Shown here: positions 37,440 through 49,696 of the stretch, piece after piece
Layout: each line of letters starts with the position of its first letter
Numbering within the stretch: the stretch's first letter is position 1
Origin: Calvatia gigantea
Lineage: Eukaryota; Basidiomycota; Agaricomycetes; Agaricales; Lycoperdaceae
Assembly: GCA_025093985.1 (NCBI GenBank)
Contig: JACAAK010000014.1
Coordinates: 1,364,001-1,428,000, forward strand
DNA: 64,000 nucleotides
Direction of reading: 5' to 3'
Notes under the pieces: generated by a model
Database searches by the model: none
The model's input: only the letters and a program-made list of their open reading frames with translations
Told to the model about the DNA's origin: nothing
Translations under genes and position numbers: made by a program

Positions 37440-40400
37440 GCACAACCTCAAGAGTCAGAAAGCTTGTATCTAGGATATCAAACAAATTCTACACGATTCT
37501 TCAGAGAAGAAAGTGTGAACTAAACCTAAAAGGAAAAATACAAATGGCAAAAAAAGAAATAACAGTGGACACAATTGTCGACTCAGGATGTACAACCAGC
37601 AGCATCAGCAAAAAGCTGGTAGATGAGGAAAAACTTCCCACCTGAAAACTGGAACAACAAATCCTGGTATTAAATGTGGATGGAACACCAAACCAGGGCA
37701 GAAAAGTAACGGAAACAGCCACAATTGACATAGACATTCAAGAACACAAAGAATGGATCAAAGTGTCAGTCGTACAACTACAAGACCACACAGAGGTCTT
37801 TCTAGGACATGACTGGCTAGTCAAACATAACCCAGAAGTAGATTGGAATAATGGAGAAATCAAATTCACCCGATGCCTACTGAACTGTCAATTCCCCCAC
37901 CGAAACATCCCCATCATGGAGAAGATATGGAGTATGGCCACTACAGAGGATTTATGGGAAGAAGAAGATGAACCTGACCTAACTAAACCAGAAGATCTAC
38001 CAGACTACATACAATTGTTCATACATCTATTCAACAAAACAATGTTCAGCAAGCTCCCAGAGTGAACCAAATGGGACCACGAGATAATCCTAATGGAGAA
38101 TGCTCCAAAAGAAATAAGTGCAGGAACATATAACATGACAGTCAAAGAACAGGATGAACTCAAAGCATTCATCAAAGAAAACCTAGAATCAGGATGAATA
38201 TGACCATCGAAATCCCCATATGTAGCACCAACCTTCTTTATCCCCAAGAAAAATGGATCCAAGAGATTAATTCAGGACTATAGATGATTAAACAACGTGG
38301 TAGTTAAGGACAAAACACTGCTGCCAAGAATTGGTGAAGTAATCAACAAACTTGGGAAGGCCAAGTACTTCAACAAGCTTGATATCATCTGGGGATATAA
38401 CAATATCAGGATCAAGGAAGGAGACAAATGGAAAGTGGCATTCCTCACCAATGAAGGGCTCTTCGAACCAACAGTCATGTATTTTGGACTCAGCAACTCA
38501 CCGGGGACCTTCTCCAGAATAATGTCAAGTATCTTCTGTAATCTATTGCAAAACAGAGATATTGTAAACTATATGGACAACTTCACCATTCCTGGTGACA
38601 CCAAGGAACAACTAAAAGAACGGACAGTACGGTTCCTGAAACATGTGGCACAATACAACCTATGCTTCAAACAAAGCAAATGCATCTTTGACACAGAAGA
38701 AATCCCTATGTTAGGAGTCAAAGTCAGACATGGGTGAATTGAAATGGAAGAAGAAAAAGTCAAATCAGTATGAGACTGGCCAGAGCCGAAAAATACAAAA
38801 GGGGTAGAAAGGTTCCTAGGCTTCACCAACTACTACCAACATTTCATAAAAAACTTCAGCAAGATTGCAGGACCACTGAACAAACTTAAAGGAGCAACCA
38901 CATGGGAATGGAATCAAGAACATCAGACAGCCTTCAATCACCTTAAAAAGTGCATCACCAAAGAACCCATGTTAACCCTGCCACAGAGACAAGAACAGTT
39001 CAGGGTAGAAGTTGACGCATCAGACTATGTGTTAGGAGGTGTGTTATCACAGATACAAGAGAGCAAATGGCACCCAATCACCTTCACATCACGAACGCTA
39101 TCACTGGCAGAGTGCAATTATGAAATATACGACAAGGAGCTACTAGCTATCATCCATACCCTAAAGGAATGGAGACACTATCTGCTGGATGTGGAAGAAA
39201 AATTTGAAATCTGGACTGACCACAAAAATTTGAAATACTATTGAGAACCACAAAAACTGAATGGACGACAAGCTCAATGGTACCTATGCTTACACGACTA
39301 CAACTTCACACTGCGACACATACCTGGAAAAACAAACACAAAGGCCGATCTATTGTCCTGAATCCACTAAATACCAGAGGGACAAGAAGACAAACTAGTC
39401 ACCATGATCCAAGAAAGCTGGCTGCAAATAGGAAACACAGATGACACAGTGCTCTTACGGGCAGAATTATTCCTTGAACCAACATTCCTAGAACAGATCT
39501 GAACCAAGCCCCAGCATGAGATGACAGTTCTTACTGAACTAAGAAAACTGGAGTCCAAGCTCATTGAGGAGCACGGAATCATCTACAGACAAAAAAGTGC
39601 ATACATTCTACCCAACCCAAAGCTATGAGAAGAAATCCTAATACAGTATCATGATATACCAGACGTGGGCCACCCAGGCCAGCACAGAATGATGGAACTA
39701 ATCAGCTGCAACTATTGGTGGCCAATGATGTGAAAAGACGTGAAAAAATATATCCGAGGGTGCCAAGCCTGCCAAAGGAATAAAACAAGAACAACACCAC
39801 TCAAATTACCACTACACCCCCTCCCAGTTCCGAATGGGCCTTGGGAAGAAATCAGCATTGACATGATTGGACCATTACTGGAGTCAAAAGGGAAAGATGC
39901 AATACTGGTTGTCATAAACTGCTTCACAAAAATGATACAGCTTATAGCAACTACCATGGACATTTCATCCAAAGACATTACAAGGATCTATTGAAATGAA
40001 ATATGGAAGCTGCACGGCCTGCCAAGGAAAGTGCTAAGTGACTGAGGACCCCAGTTCACATCAGAATTTACAAAGGAATTATTCAAAGGACTTGGCATAG
40101 AACAAAACCTATCCATGGCATATCATCCACAAACCGATGGACAAACCGAATGCATTAATAGAGAAGTGGAAACATACATTCATCTGTACTGCAATTATGA
40201 CCAAGACGACTGGGTAGAGTGGCTTCCCATTACAGAGTTCCAGTACAATGACAAATGACATGGAGGAACACAAGAGACCCCATTCTTCCTAAACTATGGG
40301 AGGAACCCATGGAAGGGCAAGAATGAACCAGCAATGAACAACCCCATCGCCATGGAGTTCCTACAACACCTTCAGGCCACCTGAGATAATGCTGCATCAG

Positions 40401-40951
40401 TACTATGGACATATCAAGAAAAGATGAAACAACAACATGACCACAGTAAAACCTACATCATGACTTATCAAACAGGCAATGCAGTATGGCTGGAAAACAC
40501 CAACATCCATACCAATCAGACATCAAAGAAGCTAGGCCAAAAACAGTATGGCCCCTTCCTTATTAAGGAAAAGATAGGAGAAGCAGCATACTGGCTAGCC
40601 CTACCAGAAGGATGGGCCATTCATGATATGTTCAATGAACAGCTCCTGATGCTAGCCCACAAGGCCAAGTTCCCAAGTCAAAAACAAGCATCAGCACCCA
40701 ACCCAATCATTATCAACAATAAAGAAGAATACAAAGTGGAAGAAATCCACGGGCGAAGGAAACACAGAAGGGGTTATCAATTCCTAGTCCATTGGAAAGG
40801 GTACAGCAACAAAGAAGATACGTGGACAGTGGAATCAAACCTGACAAATGCTCAAGACACAATAGTGGATTACCAGAAAAGGCATCTGGAGGATACCCAT
40901 AAAAAGGGGAGTAGAAGAACCAAAAAACCACCACCAAACCAAAGAAATTAA
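37440..40951 (+). pseudogene. A2 pol: protease, RT, RNase H, integrase, chromodomain
   Basis: Pol is in the -1 frame relative to gag. Protease has IVDSGCTTSS and FLGHDWLVKHNPEV. RT has KAKYFNKLDIIWGYNNI and NYMDNFTIPGD, with catalytic YMDD changed to YMDN. RNase H has VEVDASDYVLGGVLS and TDHKNLKYY. Integrase has the zinc domain part HPGQHRMMELI, IDMIGPLLESKGKDAILV, the second Asp before a TGA (LSD then GPQFTSEF) and HPQTDGQTECINREVE. The chromodomain reads EEIHGRRKHRRGYQFLVHWK and ends at TAA 40949-40951. Many stops are TGA at former CGA or TGG codons. Confidence 0.9.
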
Positions 40952-40957
40952 CCAGAC

Positions 40958-43900
40958 ATGCCTTCCTCCCAAGCCAACCATGTCACTATTCACTCCCTTG
41001 TCCACCCCAACCCAACCACAATCTCCTCCGTCCCCCTTCCAGAACCAGGCAACAACCAAGCACCTGCCCCTCAGGGCACTTATTATAACCTTGCCACCAT
41101 GCCATCCCCAGCACAGGGGCTCCTTGAATCCCTACTCAAAGATGTCAATAAGGCCACCAACAGTGAAATGGAAGCCATTACTGCTCAAAACAAGTGGCTA
41201 ATCGTCAACAGGCACATTGCCCTTGCCACCGCATGCATCACCTTCGCCGACATGTATGCAGGGTTTGCCAATGCTTCCTCATCCACCAACCAGCACATTC
41301 CCACCATCTTCCAATCCCTGGAACAATCCACACTCACACCCAGCGAACAAGACCATGTCCACAGCCTCCACAACCATGTTGACCTTGGACTAGAGGTATT
41401 CAAACATCTTGATATCACCAACATCTTTCTAAAGCTTGCCAATGTAGCAATGAACTTACTCAGATGTGATAAAACTACTGAAGATCCGGAGATCAATGCC
41501 CTCGTTGATAGAATCCACAGCACTCTCTCTGAACTCCATACCACAATCAACCCCATGCCCCCAACCCAATCTGACACGCCTATGGATGAAGAAACAACCA
41601 TCTCCATAAAAGAAGAAGTCAACTCACTCCGCCGTTTCATCAAAACCATTACTCCACCACAGCTTATATTGGTTTTTCTCCCTCCTGTAAGATTCCACAC
41701 TGTGTTACCAGAACAAGAAAAGGACCAACTAAAGGAAAGATATGACGTGCAGGGCTAGGATAGACCTCAGTCGACATGGAACGAGACTATATTAGATTGT
41801 GTAATTACCTACTGTAAGAAAAAGATAACGGAAGTCTACCTATATTCCAATACACCCCCTTAGACTGAAGGTATGTGGAGACCTAGTTTAGAATGTAAAT
41901 GAATGAAGTCTGGCTCCTTAAGAGCCTTAGTGAGAATATCGGCAGTCATTTCCTTGGTAGATAAATAACAGATAGTAAAGGTCCCATCAGAAACACATTC
42001 ACGAATAAAATGATGTTTGATGTCTATGTGCTTGGTCCTTCCATGAAAACGAGAGTCCTTGGTGAGATCAATACTGCTGGTGCAATCCATATAGACAGTG
42101 ATGGAAAGTGAAACGGGCATCTCCAGTTCAGCTAGAAGTTGAACCAACCATAATCCATACTTGACAGTGTAAGCTCCAGCCATGTATTCCCTCTCAGTTG
42201 ATGAGTCCCCAACTGTAGGCTGTTTCTTACTGACAGTGATAATAGATTTATCACCCATCTGAAAGACACAACCAGTGACAGCTCGACAATCGTCAGGGTC
42301 CTCAGCTCCAGATGCATCAGAATAGCCAGTAAGGGTCAGGTGATGATTATTCTTGGATTTTCCTCCCAAGACTTGGACGATATCACGAGTACCAGCGAGG
42401 TATTGGAGTACATGCTGGGCAGCCTTCCAGTGCTTTGGTCCAGGGTTGGAGTTGAATTGAGCAAGGAAGTGAGCAGTGAATCCGATGTCTGGGCGAGAGA
42501 TGAGCGATATCCAGGTGAGAGCTCCTACAAGTTCACGATAGGGAGTCTTGGCCATTTGCTGTTTCTCTTCCTTGGTCTGAGGTCCATCAGCCTTAGAGAG
42601 TTTACAGCCAGGATCGAGTGGGAGCGATGTAGGATGGCAGTTCTGCATATGAAATCGCTTGAGAGTGGTATCGATGTACTGGCAATGAGAGATGGAAATG
42701 GTTCGAGCTAGACAGTCCTCAATGAGAAGAAATCCCATGAGCCAATTCGGATCCTCCTCCTTCATGTCGAAGAGCTTGTGAAGTTGGGAGTGAATGTGCT
42801 TGAGTTCATCCTGTGAGCATGAAGTACTGAACATGTTGTCGACATGGATGGCGATGATGGTAGTACCAGACTCCAGCTTGCGATAGAATACTGCATTATC
42901 GGTGTGGAGCTGTTTGAAGTGGATAGATGTAAGACGCTCAACCATGTACTTGTACCAGAGACGGGCAGCTTGTTTGAGTCCATACAGACTTTGGATGAGT
43001 AGTAGCACCCTGTTGGTACCATCTTCAAAGCCAGGTGGTTGCTTCATGTAGATGATACAGTCGAGGTTGCTGTATAAGAAAGCACCAGTGACATCATCTT
43101 GAGCACGTTCCCAACCAAGGGTAGCAGATAGGTGAAGGATGAGCTTGATTGACTCCAGATGAGTGGTAGGAGAGAAGGTATCGTCATATTCGAGACCAGG
43201 GATCTGATTGAAACCTTGGGTGACGAGACGAGCCTTGTATTGGAGTACTTCTCCTTCAGGTCCAAGCTTGATCGCATAGGTCCATCGACAACCAACAGCA
43301 GTCCTCTCCTTCAGCATCTTCTCAGCTCTCCAGGTTCCTCGAGTAGAGTGAAGAGATATCTCTTCCCTCATAGCTTTCCACCAGTTGTCGGCATCAGGTC
43401 CAGTGATAGCCTCCTCGAAGCTCTGAGGGACAACTGGGCCATAGGCAGCTAGGTAGGCAATGTGAGCGAGGTCACCTTCAGGAGTGTGCTCGACAGCTTC
43501 GTGCTCAGGAATTGTAGGAGGTAGTTGGTATTTGGAGGTTGGATTGTTGAGACGATTAGCTCGAGCTTCACGTATTTTCTGATGCTGTTTCTTGGCTTCG
43601 AATTCCTTAACTGCTTGTTCCTCATTGGCTTGTTTGATCCATGATGGTCGAGAGATTCAGGTAGTTCGTTGAGGCTCAGATGGATTAGGAATGGAGGAAG
43701 GAATAGGATTGGGATTAGCAGTCGAAGGAGCTGGGTGAGGATCAGGAATGGATGGAGGAGTGGTGAATGGAGGATCGGAAGGTATAGGAGATGAATGAGG
43801 GAGAGGCGAACCAGTCTCCTCAGGTATAGGGATGGAGTTAGGATGACTCCGAGAATGAGTGGGATCGTCGATGTTCACCCCCTCACTCGTGACAGGAGGC

Positions 43901-46900
43901 ATAGATGTATCAATACCTGGGTGGTTCACTGTCTCATAGACGATGACGTCCCGAGATACCTGAAATGACCTCTTTGAAGGGATCCATATCTTCCATGAAG
44001 TGGAGGCAGGATCGAAGCCACAGAATACCCCTTCAATAGAGTGAGCATCAAGCTTTCCTCGTCGAAGTTCATGTGGTGTGCGAACATGGCAGCATGATCC
44101 AAAAATTCGGAAGGCGGAGACACTGGGCTTCTCATTGAAGAATGCCTGGTAAGGAGTGATGTGGTTGAGTGTCTTGGTTGGACTGTGATTACGAGCGTCA
44201 CTAGCATACTGGTGAGCTTCAGGCCAAAAGCCATCAGCCATACCAGCCTCCTTCAACATGGCGAGGGCATGCTCATGAGTAGTACGATTGAATCATTCAG
44301 CTACACCGTTTTGTTGAGGAGTGTGTGGAGCTGACATCTCGTGGGTGATACCCTTGTCCTTGAAGTATGACTTGAGTGCATGTCCTGTAAATTCGCCACC
44401 GCGGTCTGATCGAAAATAGACCACTTTGTTGCCAATTCGGTTCTCGAGAGAGGTGATGAGGTCTCGGAGGTGTTGTCGAGCATCGCTCTTCTGCTTAAGA
44501 AAGATCTTCTAGCCCATCCTCGAAAAGTCATCAACAACAATGAGGACATGGTGGTACCCTTCAATAGAAGTGGAGAAAGGGCCTTGGAGATCGGCATGAA
44601 GGTGCTCAAGGGGTCGTTTCGCTTGTCGCGAAGCTTGCTGAGGGAAGGGAGCTTGTGGATGCTTGCCGAGGGCATACCCTGCACATGCATTGAGTCAATC
44701 CGAGGTCTTGAGATCAAGCCCAGAGACCATCTGATGCTTAGCTAGGTGTCGGAGGTATTCCTCATTGAGGTGCCCAAGTCGGCGATGCCAGAGATCCAGT
44801 GACGATATGTCAGAGGAGATAGCAGTGAAGGCTAGCGAAGATGGAGGTGAAGTCTCGAGGGGATAAGAGCAGGTGAGGTGGTAGAGGCCATTTCATTGGA
44901 GATGTCCTTCTATAACGATTTCGGCCTTCTTGTTAATTTGGACCAATTCTCTCTTCTTTCGAATTTCGAGGCCTTTTCAATCCATTCAGCTCTCAGAAAT
45001 GAGGTTGTCGCGAGCATTGGGACAGTATTTGACATCGAGGAGAGTGACGACGCGAGCAGGGCGGCCTTTCACGGTGACGAGGAGCTCAATGTTCCCCACA
45101 CCTGTGGAATGTAGCTGAGGGCCGTCGGCATTGATACCTCCAATAATATCGTTGCGAGGTGTGAATGTTGTGAATGCCAATCGTTGGTTACATATGTGTG
45201 CCGTCGCACTGCTATCGAGAATCCAAGTGTCCGATTTCGGCTGTGAGCTGGTGGTAGCCATATAGGCTGAGTCCCCAGCAAGAGAGTTCCCCCCACTAGC
45301 CGTAGATCAATTGTCATCCATAGTTTCATCAGCTTGAGCTTGATTAGCTCTGTGACGTGAGTTCCCTCCTTGTTTCCCCTTATTCTTCTTCTTCCTCTGG
45401 CAAGGTCCTTGACCTTCAGCCCCACCCCCTTTCGACCAACAGTCCTTCCAGTCATGACCCGAAATCTTGCAGTTCGTGCAGAAGGGTTGACCAGATTGCT
45501 GAGTCTGATTTCGCCGATTATTGTTGTTGTTGTTCCTGGCCATAGAGCGGTATGTGAGAGCGGCAGTAGCCTGGTGATTCTTTCGAACACCATCCTCTTC
45601 ACAAATACGACGTTCGATTTTAGTGGCTGTGTAGTTTTCAGGTAGGCCAGCGAATACGTAGCTTCAGTTGGGTGGCATAGATAGGCGCAGGATACAGGCG
45701 AAAAAATCGTCTCTGATGTCGCGTTTAATAGCTGCAATGTCTCGACGTAGTGTCTTCATCATAGTGATGTGTGTGATAATATCCTCGCTGTCGACGTATT
45801 TTGTTGTGATAAGGGTGCTCAGGAGCAGAGTCCAATCCATCATAGACTGTCCTGCGAATATAGATTGAGCTTCCCCCCACATATCGGCAGCGATTTCGTG
45901 ATAACCCAATTGTATCTGGATATCCTCCACCATGTTGGCTGAGAGTATGGTGCAGACAATAGCATTTGTGCGAGCCCATCTCTCACCGTGTTCTGCGTTG
46001 TTGGTGTCACCCTGAATAGAACCGGTACAGTAGTCGTAAACGTCAAAGATTCGGAATTGAGTCCGCATCTGCTGGACCCATATCTTATAGTTCGACACAT
46101 TAAGTTTAACGGGGAGGTTCATCATGTATTGATAATGACTAGGCTCGATGTGAGCTACATTAAGAGTCCAATGGACTTTGTTGGGTTTCGACGGTGCCTT
46201 CCCCCTAGGTGGTGTGCTTGGCTCCTTGTGCTTGACCGAAACGCCTGCCGAAGCCGCCAACATAGTCCTGGTATTGGACTGTCTGGTCTGACTCTCGCGA
46301 CCTAAGTCTGTGGATTCAGATTGTCCGAATGGCGACAAAAGTCTACCACCGGCAGATCCTTGGTGACCATCAGAGTCTACCTTGGATGCCTGGCTAGCTT
46401 GGGACATAATGTGGGTCTAAGAGAGGTTGCTCAGCTCGAAGGTGCTAGTATAGCAGGGGTAACGAAAACGGCAGGAAAAGAATAGGATGTTGATAGGATA
46501 ACGTTGGAGGGTATAAACGAATGAGCGGCGGTTTGATAAACAAGTGAACGGGTTCAATAGGTCGCGACACTGGGGCCCATAACCTAAAGGAAAGATATGA
46601 CGTGTAGGGCTAGGATAGACCTCAGTCGACGTGGAACGAGACTATATTAGATTGTGTAATTACCTAGGATAGACTACGGAATGAGTTAGCTAGTGTGTAC
46701 AATGGAGAACGATGGTTTGCTTACCCTCAGTCAATATGGAATGAGACTGAGGGTGTGCAAGGTATGAGGCCAGCGAATGAGTGTGATGTCACGTGATAGC
46801 GAAGTGATTATCTACTGTAAGAAAAAGATAACGGAAGTCTACCTATATTCCAACACCAACACTACTGGAAAATGATAGTCAAGAACTATTGGGACAACTC

Positions 46901-47072
46901 CACTACAACCGACTTCCCATTCAATGGTGTCCCAGTCCCTATCCATCAGGACAGTCAAAGCCACTTGCCTGTCTTTTTTGTGCACTCGAACAATGGAAAG
47001 TACCTTATTGGAGCTACCAAGAAAGCTCTCGCCTCCACCGTAGTCAATGGTGACTTTGATGAAGCTTTCTGA
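40958..47072 (+). CDS. ORF3 of A2, unknown function, split by a copia insertion
   Basis: join(40958..41729,46861..47072), 984 nt, 327 residues, with no stop of its own; the copia element and its target duplication CCAAC separate the parts. ATG follows the pol stop after only 6 nt. I do not recognise the family. The N-terminus is Pro/Ser-rich; the middle looks helical (GLLESLLKDVNKATNSEMEA, EVFKHLDITNIFLKLANVAM); a conserved block FIKTITPPQLILVFLPP follows, then NYWDNSTTTDFPFNGVPVP and KYLIGATKKALA near the end. No signal peptide and no convincing membrane span are seen, so it is not an obvious envelope. Related ORF3 copies are in 28216-29110, 55456-56445 and 58587-59265. Its frame is better kept than gag or pol. 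Confidence 0.75.
41730..41852 (-). repeat. 3' LTR of the copia element, internally deleted
   Basis: 123 bp against 271 bp for the 5' LTR. The two match at both ends with about three differences, but 148 bp in the middle are missing; CTA is present at both deletion borders. On the element strand it is preceded by the purine run AAGGGGGTG. Confidence 0.88.
41860..46407 (-). pseudogene. Copia gag-pol polyprotein
   Basis: ATG at 46405-46407. Gag runs to a TGA at 45664; the knuckle CTNCKISGHDWKDC follows. Protease reads WILDSSATAHIC, with DSS for the usual DSG. Integrase has VVYFRSDRGGEF and HTPQQNGVAE followed by TGA then FNRTTHEHA. RT (43371 to about 42500) has ARLVTQGFNQIPGLEYDDTF, DDVTGAFLYSNLD and AIHVDNMFST where a YVDD-type box is expected. 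RNase H ends with the SRFHGRTKHIDIKHHFIRE block. In-frame stops include TGA near 45306, TAG near 44512 and TGA near 44294. Domains are nearly full length, so it died recently or moves only in trans. Confidence 0.9.
46570..46584 (-). promoter_or_regulatory. Copia primer binding site, half-tRNA-iMet type
   Basis: Directly after the 5' LTR the element strand reads GGTTATGGGCCCCAG. This is the complement expected for the anticodon region of initiator tRNA-Met, the primer used by Drosophila copia. Confidence 0.7.
46585..46855 (-). repeat. 5' LTR of the copia element
   Basis: 271 bp, starting TGTTGGAATA on the element strand and ending CCTTTA. It holds the 148 bp absent from the other LTR. Confidence 0.9.
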
Positions 47073-47097
47073 GACATGAAGCCAAGTCAGGGGGTAT

Positions 47098-47404
47098 TGT
47101 TATGGTTTTTTACCAATCATATTGTGCTCTGCCTCTATCTGCATTACTTTACTGCTAGTACATCTGTTTCACCTATTCCTGCCGAGCAATCTCTGGCTAT
47201 GACTCGTACCAACTACTATGCCTACCTCACCGGACATTTCATTGTAGTTACCCCATCCATTCAACTGGATGACTCCTTGTATTTAAGTGTACATACACCC
47301 ATTGTATTTGGTATGCTTAACCACCTCTGTTCTCTTCCCCTTACTTGCCCTCAAGTCTTAGCCTAAGTTGCAACCTGAGGTTTACTCAGACTAAGGTTGT
47401 AACA
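47098..47404 (+). repeat. 3' LTR of A2
   Basis: 307 bp, starting TGTTATGG, after the purine run AGTCAGGGGGTAT. It ends GTAACA and is followed by the TACCA duplication. Confidence 0.93.
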
Positions 47405-47822
47405 TACCACAAAGATTTGCTCAAACACAGCAATATCCACAGCCACATCATTATCAACCTTCAGAAAATCATCCAAATCCTAATTCCAACCTGAACTGAA
47501 AACTCTCTGTGCTTAACATCCAAGCAATGATTAGAGAACTTCCAATTGATGAACAAATGGAATTTAGAGAAGCATATATCTCTAATCCAACACTCAAACC
47601 CTTTGGGAATTTTTGAATGTGTCACCCAATCTTGAAAAAGAGTTGTTGGGTGACCCACAGATTAATCTAATCAAACTCCCTATCTCAAACAACAAAGCAT
47701 CAATTTTCCTTCCTATTGAACTAAGCTAGAACCCTTTGCAATATATTCCAGTCACTGTATTAATCAACTCAGGAGCCCAAGGAAATTTTATTTCATCAAA
47801 CTTTACTTATGCCCATAAACTC
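47405..47822 (+). pseudogene. Family C gag end and protease remnant
   Basis: Continues the family C element after A2. It ends with a protease active-site region, VLINSGAQGNFISS (near 47755-47795), with NSG in place of DSG. It is cut at 47823 by a reverse C-type LTR. Confidence 0.7.
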
Positions 47823-48183
47823 TGTATTATATGTGTTACCTTACTTTGTAACTGGGCCTGGATTGTCTCTACTCAGGGAGAGGTTCAACACTATAGCCCA
47901 GGAGCATTCAACAAGTCTTAATGACTTCTGTGCAGACTTTGGATTGCTCCTCAAGTAGAAGCTCATACTTGTCTAAGAAGTCTAAGTTAAATATCGCTGC
48001 AGTCCCCAAGGTTGTTAACCTTGTAGCAGACAGACAAAGATAAGGAAGCTTGTTATTAGAATAACCTAAGGTAATACAAAGGTACTACTTAAGGTTTATA
48101 TACTAGCTATGCATAAGAGATGAGTAATTATGTAGTAAGAGGGTATGAGTCAATAGGAGACTACTACAGGTTAATTGGTAATC
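47823..48183 (-). repeat. Reverse family C LTR, left part (continues at 56775-57006)
   Basis: Matches the reverse complement of the C LTR. It is split by A3; the right part is 56775-57006, after the duplicated TAATC. No target duplication for this LTR itself is evident. Confidence 0.75.
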
Positions 48184-48489
48184 TGTTATGAACTTTTGTC
48201 TATTCATATCCATTCTGCACCTGTCTGCATTCTACTATGCCTTGTACCTGTTTCACCTATTCTTGTCCAGTGATCTCCACATCTTGACTCCCAGTAACTA
48301 CTGCACCATTATCATCAAATGTTTCATGTAGTCACCTCCATCCGTTCAACTGGATGTCTACCATATTTAAGCGTACATACACACTCCTGTATTCAGTACG
48401 CTTAACCACTTAGTTCTCCCCTCCCTTACTTGCCCTCAAGTCTTAGCCTAAGTTGCAACCTGAGGTTTACTCAGACTAAGGTCGTAACA
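48184..48489 (+). repeat. 5' LTR of A3
   Basis: TATTTAAG (48364) is followed 34 nt later by ACGCTTAACCA (48398-48408). The primer site TGGTTAAGCAT is at 48492-48502; the single mismatch is a CpG-type change. Confidence 0.93.
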
Positions 48490-48589
48490 TTTGGTTAAGC
48501 ATCCCCACCTCACCTTGCAAGGAGTAGGCTGAAACAGGCCTGAACAGGAGCAACCCAGGAGCCAGTATATAAGCTCGAACCCAGACGAA

Positions 48590-49696
48590 TATAGAGAACC
48601 AAATCTTGAAGTCACTGACAACGAATCAGAAACATCAGATGAAGAGGAAACAAAGAACCCTGAAGTACCTGAAGAACCTACCGAAGGAGCACACAATGAA
48701 CCTGGAGCAAATCCAGCAGAAGAAGAAGTACTATCAGAACTTCTAAATGAACTTGACCTAGTAGAGGAAGAATTGATCCATCAGGAGAAATCAGATGAAT
48801 CAAGCTCAGATGAAACAGAATCAGAAACTGACTCCAACATGACCGATAATGCAGTAGCACCTGCAACAATGCCCAGTGGAAAAGGCTTAGTACCAGATCT
48901 GGGCTTCTTCGACAGCACCTGCACCAAATTCAATGACTGGTGGAGAGCCATGATGCTCTTCATGAAGTTTAACAAAATTGTCTCAGCCGATGACCAAGCT
49001 ATAGCAGTCCTAGCCAGGCTACAAGAAGGAACTGCAGGAGCATACACAGCTATGAGGGCACCAGCCATCCTGGAATCCAAAGATTCAGTAGACTGGAAGG
49101 TTTTTTCCAAAGAATTTAGAAGGACCTTCTCAGATGATGCCTCAAACAGTAAAGCAGAATGGCAGATCAAAAAATTAAAACAAGGAAATCGAAACACTGC
49201 TGACTACCTAATCAAATTCGAAGTTTTGAAAAGTAAAGCCAAGACCGATAGCAAGCACACCATGTTCCTGCTTAGGAAAAACACCTGACAAGACATTATA
49301 CACACAATCACCGGTTATCCACCTTCAGCCAGACCAGACACATATGTGGAATGGAAAGAAGCCATACTCTCTATCGGACAAGAATACAAAGCATCTGAGT
49401 ATTGAGGAGATAGGAAAACAAACACTGGCACCACCTATAGAGGAATGGGTGAATCCATGGAGATAGGAAGCAGATGCTACATCTTCAATGACAAAGGGGA
49501 ACCAAAATATTACAACTGTGGCATTTTCAGACACATCACCAAAGATTGCAAAAAACCCAAGGGATTAATATGCTACAATTACAGCAAAAAGGGACACATA
49601 GCCAAAACTTGCACCACACCCAAGAAGATCCAAGTTCGGGGGATAGAAGAAACTGAGAAAGAAGAGAAACAGGATTTTTCCAAGGACTCCAAGTAG
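48590..49696 (+). pseudogene. A3 gag
   Basis: Same layout as A2 gag, but the expected start codon is ATA. The capsid is open from 48773 to a private TGA near 49286. The shared TGA lies at 49403-49405 and the shared TAG at 49694-49696. Both knuckles are damaged ([14 protein letters not shown] and CYNYSKKGHIAKTC). Confidence 0.85.

Larger units (their letters stand above)
41730..46855 (-). mobile_element. Ty1/copia retrotransposon
   Basis: Minus-strand element inside A2 ORF3, flanked by CCAAC (41725-41729 and 46856-46860). On its own strand: 5' LTR 46585-46855, half-tRNA primer site, gag, protease, integrase, RT, RNase H, polypurine tract, shortened 3' LTR 41730-41852. The order integrase before RT marks it as copia type. 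It keeps more CpG than its gypsy neighbours, which fits a younger age. Confidence 0.95.
35932..47404 (+). mobile_element. Family A Ty3/gypsy chromodomain element A2
   Basis: Two 307-bp LTRs (35932-36238 and 47098-47404) and the target duplication TACCA (35927-35931 and 47405-47409). Order: gag, pol with C-terminal chromodomain, ORF3. A copia element (41730-46855) sits inside ORF3. The host sequence on both sides is family C gag. Confidence 0.95.

Noticed and set aside
43681..43900. Pro/Ser repeat stretch in the copia element as a separate gene
   Set aside because: It is the linker between integrase and RT of the copia polyprotein.
40958..47072. ORF3 of family A as a retroviral-type envelope
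   Set aside because: The position fits, but no signal peptide, cysteine pattern or transmembrane anchor can be seen.
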